Shown piece after piece: positions 47,787 to 57,349 of a stretch of 64,000 nucleotides of DNA. A model generated the notes under the pieces. The model did not search any database and was not told the origin of the DNA. It saw only the letters and a list, made by a program, of their open reading frames with translations. The stretch is from Paracamarosporium sp. OC-R06-R3 (Eukaryota > Ascomycota > Dothideomycetes > Pleosporales > Didymosphaeriaceae). The stretch lies in the NCBI GenBank assembly GCA_019828545.1, contig JACVRA010000175.1, positions 408,700 through 472,699 on the forward strand, given 5' to 3'. A program made the translations under genes and the position numbers. The first letter of the stretch is position 1. Each line of letters opens with the position of its first letter.

Positions 47787-48534
47787 TTATCCCAACCCCC
47801 TGCCCCTTCCACGCAGTCCACGCCCAATCCCGCTCCCGGCTCGATTACTTGTTGAATTGGTGCGATTGAGCCCGCCTCGTCCAGTCTGCCCTCCTACACC
47901 AACATAGCCTGTACTCGACGTAGAAGCACCCCGTGCTCTCACACCTCGTCCTCTCCCGCGCACGCCAGGCTTTGTCGCTGCTTCCGCTCGTTTGCGGTCT
48001 TCCTCCGCCTTCCGCGCCGCTGCTTCCCGTTTTGCCTGCTCTTCCGCTGCCCGCCGCTCCGCTGCTTGTTGCCTCTGCACTTCTTCGTCTTGTATATCAA
48101 CGAGGTCCTGCGTTGCGCCCTGCCATTGCGGGTTCAGGATGAGGCGCTGGTTGTGTTCGGTCTGAGAGAGGATGCGCGTCCACGTTTGCAGGAGGGTGGA
48201 AGCATTATTGACGGTTCTCGATACAGTCTGTTCAGCGGTCAGCCTCCGTTTTCGCATCGTCTCTGCATGATATGCATACATCCATGTTGTTCTTGGCCTT
48301 TTCCAGACTCTCCACCACCCCCTCGATGACCCTGTTCACATTGCGCACGCTCTCCAGCTCCTTGCGCAGGGCCGCCTCGCGGGCCTCTTCGGTCGAGTAG
48401 TGCGACTCCTTTGTACGCGCCTTGCCGGCGTCAACTGCGTCGGCGTGCCGGTCCTTGCGCGCGGCAGGGGTGTCGAACAACGCGTCCGAGTCCGAGTCAG
48501 AGAGGCTCAGGGCGTCAATTTTGGGTTCGTCCAT
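47787..48534 (-). CDS. DUO1: DASH/Dam1 kinetochore complex subunit Duo1
   Basis: Two exons on the minus strand (48534-48280 and 48227-47787) join in phase to 231 residues. The Duo1 core spans about residues 50-125: REAALRKELESVRNVNRVIEG, then VVESLEKAKNNM and, across the splice junction, TVSRTVNNASTLLQTWTRILSQTEHN. The N terminus is acidic with S-D-S-D repeats. The C terminus is a Lys/Glu/Ala coiled-coil-like stretch followed by an Arg/Gly-rich tail (RGRGRGVRARG). In fungi the DASH complex forms rings on kinetochore microtubules and couples chromosomes to depolymerising ends during mitosis. It is divergent from a gene of unknown function at 48977. Confidence 0.92.
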
Positions 48535-48976
48535 TGTGAGCTCAAATCCTGTGTCAATGGCAGGTATTGTGCGTCTATCTGGTTGTTGACATGTGACCCG
48601 ATTCGGCGTGTTTGACGTGTTTGCATGGCGGGGCTGCGCTTGGCCTGTTTGTTGTGTATGGCCCTTGCGCCTGCCGTGCCAAGTGACGAGATGGCTGGTC
48701 CTTCCCAACCTCCTCCCTTCACAATGCAACCAAGCTCCACTTGACCGCCCGCCCGCCCCGTCGCCAACGCTGCACTTACACTTCGCTTGACACGGTCCCT
48801 CTCCGCTATCATCATACACCCCAATTGGTTCCGCTCGCGCACATAGACACCGCCGACATCACCCCAGCGACCTCGACCTTGTTTTGGCCTTTGATACACT
48901 ATTCTTGACATCCTTCCCTTCCACCGCGCACCGCACCGCACCGCAGCTGCCACCGGCCGAGGAGACGCCGCAGTGA
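48535..48976. promoter_or_regulatory. Divergent promoter between DUO1 and the 48977 gene
   Basis: Only 442 bp separate the two start codons, so a shared bidirectional promoter is likely. A short CCGCACCGCA-type tandem repeat lies at about 48924-48943. No specific factor site could be assigned with confidence. Confidence 0.55.
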
Positions 48977-50367
48977 ATGTCCAGAATGGAGCGCACACCC
49001 TCTCCTCCGCGCCGAGTGCGCACGCCGCCGGCGCCGCTACACGGTCCCAAGTACGACAACTACGAGCCCTTTTCACCGCGCCGGTCGAGCCGAGTGGCCG
49101 CCCAGCACAGCAATCACCTTCACCCTCACTCTCACCACGAGCAAACAACTTCACCCGCCCGCAAACGCCTCGCTCGCGAAGTCACCCCCACCAGCTCCAG
49201 GCCGAAACCGATCAACCGCACTGCGCACTTCGCTCTTTCACCTCCTTCCTCACCTTCTTCTCCCGCCAAAGCCCGCTCTCCACGCTCTACACACCGCGTT
49301 CAACACGAGACTACCACGCTCGACTCTGACTCCGAACCTTCTGCACCGACACCCGCGCGCCGCCTTTTGTCCACCATGGCGCCTCACGGCATGCTACCCA
49401 CGCCGGCCAAGACGCCCCGGAAGCGCGCCCTTCACACCGAGGAGTCCTTGCGCCCCACTGCGCGTGTCTTGTTTGCGAACCGCCCGTCAACCGTTGAAGA
49501 TGCCATGCCCACTCCGCGTAGGGCCCACAAGAGCATGAGGAGCGTGCTCGACCTAGATAGCTTCGACGAGCAGATGGAGACGGCTTCCCCCAAGATAGGC
49601 GTGTACGTCGATTCAAAAGAGCGCGTTCCGGATCGTGAGGACGAGGAGAACAACCCGTTCGTGACGCGTCGTGGTAAAGGAAAAGCGAAGGCGACCCCGA
49701 AGAAGCCACGCAAGGTGGACGAGAAGACACGACAGATCTTCGAGGCCGCTGCTCGCGACGAGGGCATTGTCTATACTCAGTAAGCATAAGTTGCGCCTTC
49801 CATCAATTTTGACTAACGTTATGCAGCCGCGGCAAGACCATCTTCCGCCAATTCGACGATGTTCCTCGCTCGGACGATGTAGATACCGCCCGCTCTTCTG
49901 ACGACGAAAAACATCGCAAGGCGGACCGGAGCGGCAACCGTCGTATCACGCGGTCTGCCATCAAGCCCAAGCTTCTCTTCAAAGAGGAGATTGAGCGTCT
50001 CAAGCGCGATAACGGCGAAGAGGACGACGACGAGGAAGCACCTACCGACATCGAGCTTCCGATCGCCACCCCGAGCCGCAAGACGCGCCATGTCAACACT
50101 TCTGCTTCCTTTCCCCAAGAAAGTGCCCCGCCCGTCATCAAGACTGTCAAGCGACGTAAGTATCTTCATGTCTACTACATAATACGCGCTAACGGTAATC
50201 CATCAGAAGTATCCTTCGAATCGTGGAGCCGCGTCAAGCCTTCCTCCCGCGCATCCAGCTCCGCTCGCGCAGGCACAAAGCGCAGTGGTCCGCCACTTGA
50301 GCAGCCCACCGATAAGCGGGCGCGAAGTGAGCAGTCCTCTCCAGCTACGTCGTTCGGCAGCATCTAA
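48977..50367 (+). CDS. Unknown nuclear-type protein rich in SP/TP sites
   Basis: Three exons (48977-49779, 49827-50155, 50207-50367) join in phase to 430 residues. I do not recognise the family by name. The N-terminal third is basic and Ser/Pro-rich with many SP/TP (CDK-type) sites and a PRRSSR basic patch. Conserved-looking blocks are MLPTPAKTPRKRAL, then IGVYVDSKERVPDREDEENNPF, a KGKAKATPKKPRK nuclear-localisation-like stretch, ARDEGIVYTHRGKTIFRQFDD (across the first junction) and RRITRSAIKPKLLFKEEIERLKR. An acidic run and a short C terminus (FESWSRVK) follow. These features suggest a cell-cycle-regulated nuclear protein. Its head-to-head arrangement with DUO1 fits that idea but does not prove it. 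Confidence 0.85.
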
Positions 50368-51332
50368 CGCGGCGCAGCCCGCTGATGTAGAGCTGCCGCC
50401 CAAAGCCGCAGCTTATCATTGCATGTTTCACGTTCTTGCATCATTTCCGGCGTTATCTGGCATCCTGCAGCATCATGTTTACGATAACATGAGCACGCTT
50501 TATACCGGCGAATACCTTTTGTAATGGATGGAGCGATAACGGGCGTTGGCTTGCTTACTTATGCCTGTGAGCTGGATACCCACCCTTGAGCAACACATGC
50601 CTTCTATTAGTTTGTTTCAAGACTTTGTTTTTTCGGCTATTCCATGGGCTATGTAAGCATCGCTTGGCCTGGACTTTGTCGTACGGTTAAGACGTTGCTC
50701 GCTGCAAGTTTGTACGGCATGTTTAATGTAGGTTTGTACGGATGGAAGGAATGGAATGGTACGGATAGACTAGCGTGGTGGGATGGGCTCCCTTCTATTC
50801 TATTCGGACTGCGGGAGTATAGACGTCCCTATCTGTGTGTGAGATGAAATGTCACGCCGTGTTTAAAAACTCGAAGAAGGGAACTCTAGCGTGTATGTGT
50901 GCTGGGTGTTGCGTGAGCGATAGTTATCTGTCATCAATGAGAATTGCATCAGTAAAATTCGTCAAGTGTGCTCGTGCTAAGCTGCGATGTTTTTGTACCA
51001 GAAACTCATAGTGATGCTACACCAACGTGGGTTGTCTTCATTTCGAAGACAAGAATCATTGCAACAGGCATAGGGGCCCTCTATGGTCTTTTACTTGGGT
51101 GCTAAGCTTGCAGTTTCTTCTCTCTCTCTCTCTCTCTCTCTTTTCTTGTGTGTAGCTGACGGTTGGACTAGTTTTTGAGATGCTGGCGGTTTTGGTGGGG
51201 TAGTAATTTGTGTTACTGATCGTTTGCGTGGCCGAGTGTTAAGAGGGAAGAGAACGTTGAACGGGTGGGATTTTTACTCGAATCTTGACCTGCACTGAGG
51301 CAACATGTTGATAAAGCGCAGGTGTAGACGAG
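50368..51332. other. Spacer with (CT)n microsatellite
   Basis: No gene is supported. A CT dinucleotide run of about 12 units lies at about 51118-51141. The region marks the change from conserved genes to the decayed accessory block. Confidence 0.6.
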
Positions 51333-51698
51333 TTAAAAAGATTCAATGATTAGGATCTTCAATAGGCAGCCCCTGTCAGGGTAGAGCTTGCTTTCTCTCA
51401 ACCAATGATCTTCCTCCCTTTCAAGCCTTGTCCTCTCGCCTTTCGTTTTCGATTCCTCCCCAGCAATGTCCTCCAAAAAGTCATGACCCATGCTCGCAAC
51501 AAACATAGCCGAGGACAAAGAAAGAGGTGTGCTTTTGCCAGTCACGAGCATACTGTCGGCCACTTGCATACGGACAGCATCGACAAACCGCTTCCTCGCA
51601 ACTTTGTTATAAGCCCATGTTATGTCGTGCATCTCAAGTGTTGTATGCCTAGCATTACTCAAGGGATGACTTTGGACTATGTCATCAAGGCGCACCAC
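51333..51698 (-). pseudogene. Dynamin-like GTPase, C-terminal GED fragment
   Basis: An open minus-strand frame of 121 codons matches the GTPase-effector domain at the end of fungal dynamin-like proteins. It carries LEMHDITWAYNKVARKRFVD, then MQVADSMLVTG, PLSLSSAMFVASM and LEDIAGEESKTKGERTRLE, in the right order and spacing. No GTPase or middle domain precedes it on this strand, so it is a fragment. A GTPase-domain remnant of the same family lies 1.8 kb away on the opposite strand (53524-54481), suggesting an inversion or two separate relics. Confidence 0.72.
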
Positions 51699-51860
51699 TG
51701 TTCCATGCTTGCAGTCTGAAGTACTTTTCGATGCTAAGCCAGCGCGGAGACGTTCGTTGCGGCTGCTTTTTATCAGCCTTGCTCAGGTAATCCCGACAAT
51801 TTACATACCGTTTCTGGAGATTGTCGTTGAAGTAAGCCGTTCCAAGGTGTTACTTCAACT

Positions 51861-51953
51861 TTCCCTCACTACCACGTTCCCTCACTACCACGTTCCCTCA
51901 CTACCACGTTCCCTCACTACCACGTTCCCTCACTACCATGTTCCCTCACTACT
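51861..51953. repeat. 16-bp tandem repeat (about 5.8 units)
   Basis: The 16-bp unit TTCCCTCACTACCACG is repeated from 51861 to 51953, with a single change (C to T) in the fifth copy. The near-identity of copies indicates recent expansion or homogenisation. Confidence 0.95.
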
Positions 51954-52122
51954 CGATCTATACGGGTCCGAGCGCAGCTGACTTAGACGACGAGGGGGTG
52001 GATGATGGGTGCGTTTACACAGTATTTAAGTACTCACTAACTCTCACAATCAATTCAATTATTAAGTTCCAATCAACTAGTCCTATCTACAATTTCAGCA
52101 ACTACCCACACTACATCCAACG

Positions 52123-52548
52123 ATGAAGCTTCTTCTCCTTCTTATGGCTGTTCTAACAGCCTTGGTCTCTATCAACGCTATCCCTACCGACTCCGACCTC
52201 ATCAATGGTCCACCCGATGACTAGCTTCGCTCCATGGCCGCTTGTAGCCAGAAATCGCAAGCCTGCGGCTTCGTATACTTCGAGAATGGACTGCAGGGCG
52301 TACCGAACCCGCTGGAGCACTACGATGAGGAATATATAGCGTACCCTTTCCTATCCTCTCCAGCGCTTAGTGCATTCGTGATCAATGGCTGCCAGTGCAA
52401 GTTCTACAGGTAAGCATGGTATTATTTGGTCTTGTGCTAGAGCTACATTAACACGATGGATAGCGATACCTTCTGCTATGATGATGAATGGAGCACAGCA
52501 AGTTTTGCAGGCGATCTCCCCTTTCCAGCCAGATGCGCCCGATGCTAG
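52123..52548 (+). pseudogene. Small secreted cysteine-rich protein (effector-like), one nonsense codon
   Basis: Two exons (52123-52409 and 52464-52548, intron 54 bp, in phase) would give 123 codons. Residues 1-19 form a clear signal peptide (MKLLLLLMAVLTALVSINA). The rest has seven Cys, including AACSQKSQACG, NGCQCKFY and a terminal ARCARC. A single in-frame TAG at 52222-52224 (codon 34) interrupts it; the change is what a C-to-T transition in CAG would give. The rest of the frame and the splice sites are intact. A TATTTAAG TATA-like site lies about 105 bp upstream. Small size, secretion and Cys content are those of fungal effectors. No homologue is recognised, and a toxic activity is neither shown nor assumed. 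Confidence 0.72.
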
Positions 52549-53523
52549 TCCGCTAGGATAGTGCTTCCTACGGTTGCTACGGGCGATATGGTGGTAGGTC
52601 AGGCAGGGAGCGCGGGGTAACCTAATCGGACCCGCGGTAGTTAGTCAAAAGGCCTTAGCAGTAATACACACCCACGTGACATTACCACACAATTCGGCAA
52701 GCATGCCGTCTGTCAAGCTCACGACCAACTTTAACGCCAGGGCTTCGATCAGATCTATGATCATGTTAATGACCTTTTCATACATGGCGACCTGCGATGA
52801 TCTCCGAGAATCCATGGCCTTTAGCCCCAGCCTGCCAGTGCACGTGATTCTTTTATACACTGCTTCAGAGTGGAAAGAACTTTGCATTATTCTGAAACCA
52901 GGTGACCGCGTCTATGAATGTGTATCGAGTTTCGATCACATATGTCATACCATAACTACAAGCTCTTAGATAGGTCAAGCAAGCAGGAGTGTCGGGAAAA
53001 GGGACCAAGTTTTAGCGCGCCTTTGATTCTATAACGGCTAGCGCGTTCGAGAAGCTATATCATTGGTCCATCGCGCACGAACAAGCGGAATCAAGTCACG
53101 CCGGATAGCTTATCGCCATAAAGATGCTTGAAATCATCCGTCGAAGTGGCTGCAAAGCAGCATCTTGATCCTATAGAGATAAATGTTGTTTCATGCTGCA
53201 AGGATGGACTCTAGCCTCTCTTTTGGAGAGGAGACTCTAGTTTAGTACTCTCCACATCAATTCTATCCTATTGCAATCGGGGAAGTGCTCAACTCCAGCT
53301 TCCAGGTATTAGGGAAACTTGGTTACGATGCACATTCTGCAGTTTGGCTTTATCGAAATATCAGGTATATGTCATAATTTTCTACTCCGTGCGACCGTCA
53401 CCCAACGCTACAACGAAAGGGACCATAGCTATCTTGCCGTCAAGGCAGCGTATATCTGCGAGATAGTATTTGTTATCTACCGCAAAGCCTACCGCTACCT
53501 CAATTGTTTAAGATCCTACCACC
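52549..53523. other. Spacer between two pseudogenes
   Basis: No gene is supported. Short frames at 52645-52969 (both strands) have no recognisable motifs. Confidence 0.45.
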
Positions 53524-54481
53524 ATGATTGATTCCCCCAGTATGACGCCCTCACACGGGCTCGTTAGCTCGTCGCTCCTCGATAAGATCGACAAGCTCTT
53601 TGCTTGTCATGCAGGAGAACATGTTGACCCACCTCAGCTGGTTGTAGTAGGAGACCAGTCAAGCGGGAAAAGCTCGGTGCTCGAGGGTCTCACTGGTCTA
53701 CTATTCCCTCGTGACAGTGGGCTGTACACTCGATTCGCAACGCAGATTACGTTTCGTCAATCAAGCGAGCGTAAGATCATTGCTTCCATAATTCTAGCCG
53801 ACGACAGCCCTCCGGAAAGACAGGACAGGCTACAAGAATGGAGCGCGAAAGCCCTTCAGTTCAGAGGCTGGATGCAGCCTCTTTTCGCGAGATTATGGAA
53901 AATGTAGGTCCCACACCTGCGACCTAATCCAAGGCTGATATATCAAGGTGACTATCGTCATGGGTATCGGATCCAACGCGGAGTTGACCCAGTGTACGTT
54001 CTCCGAAGACGTTTTACGCTTGGAGATCACAGGTCCAGATGAAGAGCACTTCAGTGTGATCGACGTGCCTGGCATCTTCAAACGCATGACACAAGGCGTA
54101 ACGACGAAGGAGGATATTGCTCTAGTAGATCAAATGGTGCACGGTTACATGGCGAATCTGAGATCAGTCATGCTCATCGTCATCCCCTGTAATGTCGATA
54201 TCGCCACGCAGGAGATTCTCGAGAGGGCCGAGGACCTGGATACGGAAGGCATACGTACATTAGGTGTCCTGACAAAACCGGATCTGATCAACCAGGGCAG
54301 CGAAGGAGCTGTTGTGGACTTGTTGGAGGGCAGGAGGCACCAATTGCAGCTGGGCTGGCACGTGCTACGGAATCCTGGACAGTCTGACATCAACGCGTCA
54401 CGAAGCCGGCATACCATTGAGAAAGAGATTTTTACTAAAATAGTACATAAAAGCTATAGAAGGCCAAAGCACTTAAGGTGA
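53524..54481 (+). pseudogene. Dynamin-like GTPase, GTPase-domain remnant with frameshift
   Basis: The first exon begins at the ATG at 53524 and carries the G1 P-loop (VVVGDQSSGKSSVLEGL) and G2 (RFATQITFR) of fungal dynamin-like proteins. At 53855-53864 the pentamer TTCAG is duplicated. Downstream of it the expected sequence (RLDAASFREIMEN) continues in another frame, and the original frame stops at 53905. A normal intron (53904-53947) then leads to a second exon with G3 (VIDVPGIF) and G4 (TKPDLIN), ending soon after GWHVLRNPGQSDI in unrelated residues. The middle domain and GED are missing. It is therefore a decayed gene unless the duplication is an assembly error. Confidence 0.75.
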
Positions 54482-54663
54482 AGAAAATCTGCACAACGCC
54501 TTGCGACCTACATTTTTGAAGTCCTCAAATCACTACCCAGGTGTCTTGTGGTCGTTAAATTTCTCCAGCTTCACAGCTTGCTGTTGGTTGGTACCTGGAT
54601 CTGCTGGTTGCAAGAACGTACAGCAGACTTGGCAACCAATTCGAACCCCAATGTGTGAGATTG

Positions 54664-55447
54664 TTATCCGGTGGACTGCCCCCTCCTGCACCGTAGTATC
54701 ATCAGAACCGACGCGGCGAGGACGGCGAAAGCACACGGCATACCAACACTAAGGCCAATGACATAACGCAGTATAACATTCTGTGAAACCGTTGGACTTG
54801 ATGGACCTGATGGACTTGATGGATCTGATGGACCTGATGGACTTGATGGACCTGATGGACTTGATGCGCACGGCAGGCTCGATGAAGTTAACAGGCTCAG
54901 TGTATTCACTGGTACGAGAGTCGAGCTGAGCTCTGATGTTGTTATGTTAAACCACCGCGTGTGATATCTTTGGCTGAGGAAGTGCGCGTTACTAATCTGT
55001 ATGTAGAAATACGTATCGCTGTAATCCGCTGTATGGGTTTCCGAAGTTGCATTCACGACCCAGCGAAAGCGTTCCATTCCTCCTAGACCACCTGTAGCTC
55101 TGCATGGAGATTCTAAAACATGTGAGCTTCAATCCATCCTGTAAAACCGTACGGAGTAAATTACGTCGTGGTGATATGAGGCCAACTCTAGTAGTAACTG
55201 GACGCCCGAGGCTTCCTAATTCAATAGACAGCCAGGTTGCGAAAAGTTCTACCGTATAATCATAGAAGACAGTATCTCCCCAAATTCATGTAATGTCTTG
55301 CACGTCACCTGCGTGCCAAATTGGGTTTTTGGCAAGATCTGCTTCCTCCAGAGATGTTCCAGCTTTCGGGTTTTTGAATTGGACGAGGCTCGTGGACACC
55401 GTGTTCGCGATGAAAGATACAAGGATGATAATCGGTTGGAACTGCAT
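54664..55447 (-). pseudogene. Single-pass membrane glycoprotein-like gene with one nonsense codon
   Basis: Two exons on the minus strand (55447-55153 and 55091-54664, 61-bp intron, in phase) would give about 240 codons. The start MQFQPIIILVSFIANTVSTS is a signal peptide. The following stretch (GDVQDIT, then ELFATWLSIELGSLG, and later FRWVVNATSETH..YFYIQISN) follows the pattern of fungal Ser/Thr-rich cell-surface proteins. It ends with a Ser/Pro/Gly stalk, one transmembrane helix (RYVIGLSVGMPCAFAVL...) and a basic tail. An in-frame TGA at 55286-55288 (codon 54) stands where a Trp is expected after DIT. The exon model is moderate-confidence. The gene is probably dead, or read only by a rare allele. 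Confidence 0.55.
54795..54866 (-). repeat. 9-bp coding tandem repeat, eight units
   Basis: Eight 9-bp units (GACTTGATG with C/T variants) run from 54795 to 54866. On the minus strand they encode the repeated Ser/Pro/Gly tripeptides of the stalk region in the membrane-protein pseudogene. Confidence 0.93.
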
Positions 55448-57349
55448 TGTCAACAATGGATACGTAGATGGAGTGTGAAGAGTGGAATCACAGTGAGTAG
55501 TTCCTGTCACTATGTAATGACACATGAGCGGTTTATATACAAAGCTTTGTTCAATGAGCCATCGGTCTCACCTAGGGGACGAGCTAGAAAGCAGCACCTT
55601 GTGCTTCTGAAACTAGAACCTCTTCATATTCTTGCGTGGCGCAAATAAGTTCTGACGCGTGATCGTGTGCAGTAGTGTGGTTGAAGCATGCAGATATACC
55701 AGCGGGTGACAGCAGATCAATAGCTTTGCACGATGTGACTATATGGTTAACAAAGTATATTATGTTACGTCTAAGCCACGATCTACTTATGGTAGGCCGC
55801 GCACGTCTGTGGACTTTGTGCTGAATGCGCTGTGCGGAACCAAAAGTTGAACAGGCAACGAACACAGGGGGGACCGATCTCTAGAGAAGAGGCTCAAGGT
55901 TTGATTGGCAATCAGTATTCCTGGCACTGTTAGGGTCCCCACCCCGCCACACATTCCCTTTTACCTGCTATCTCAGATGCTCGAGTACCGTTGGGTTTGT
56001 TCTTGTATCTGCTGATGAGGTTATCGATCCGAGGCTCCTCTGTCCTGGAGTGTAGCTGTCGAGCTGTAGTGGGAGCTTCAGCTGCCTCTGTAGTTTTTGG
56101 TTTGCTAGGAGCGGAAGGATACGCATATGCAGGTTCCACGTGAAACTGAGGTTGGATGACCAGGTGTATCCTACAACACCTCTAACACGCCTATGACATG
56201 TCTCTGCAATATCTTTGTGTTTGTCGTTTGCGCCTACGCTGAGCAAATGCGTCAATCATCTGCGTTTGGATGCGACTTTCGCGAGGTTATCTCTGCGATT
56301 CGATAGGTGACCTTCCTTTTTTTCGGCTATGCAAGTTGGATTGTTGGTCTTCGTACCTCCGTTGTGTAAACTTTCACACAGCGGGGCAGTGGCGCAGCAC
56401 GCCTGACCGACATGAACATGTACCACAATACAAACACTGGCGATAACCTACCGAATGGAGGTGTATGATAGCCGAGATTATTGTTTGTGTCTCAGCAAGC
56501 CTCTGCTTCAGACCCATTCGCGCTGCCACGTTCGCGCGGATCGTCGAGCGCACTGTATACCCGACGACGACTCTGGTGAAACGATCCGCCCTGTACTCTT
56601 TTCCCAGTCATCTGCGCCTACGTGTGTACTTGTGATTATTCCTGTACATCATTTTGCCTGTGCGCACGCAGGTCCTCCTGATCTTGTTTTTCTATGGGCT
56701 CTCGTCTGGGATCATCCAGACGCTCATTGCTGTCTGTAGCCCGTCTCCCCGGGTCGAGATGGGCCGCGCGTAGGGACTGCGCGAGTCTGGACCTTAGCGG
56801 GCGTATGGAGGTACTCTCTAATGCCCTTTTCTTTCCGTTGACTTGTTACCGAGACAGCTTTACGGGGCTAATTATCAATCAACGCGGCGATTACGGCTGG
56901 AGCATGATTGCCTACCCATTCCTTGCACGCATGTCGTTCTTGCCCACTTCGTTGCGTTGGTCACGCTGATCGAACCGCGCCTGTCAAATCTTCTTCGGCA
57001 TTCTCATGGCGTCGCTCAGGTCGCTCTCGACGTAGACAAGATCTCATTGTGCCACCAAGAAGAACTCAGGAGGCCATTTCTCGCTCTTGATAGCAAAGAA
57101 TGTCTATGCTCGCAAGATATCTAAGAATTGTGAAGATCGAGAGCGCGCGCATGGATGCCGATCTTTTCGGCCACTCTTGCGGTCTCGTGTGCTCTGCATC
57201 GGAAAGACCGTCCACACCCCATGAAAGGATCGTGGCTATCCTCCGGTGTTTCGCATGTGATTCTTTCCTGTTTAGTACGTTATCATCCACATATGAGGAG
57301 AAGATAACGAACTAACTTGTTCAACATGTATTCCTTGTATCGCTCGACT
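55448..57349. other. Spacer with possible MFS-transporter remnant
   Basis: No intact gene is seen. At 56672-56968 pieces in different plus-strand frames resemble a monocarboxylate-type MFS protein: LLILFFYGLSSGIIQTLIAV directly after a plausible acceptor, and later LIINQRGDYGW. They are separated by stops and frame changes. A minus-strand frame at 55930-56139 has no recognisable domain. Confidence 0.3.
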
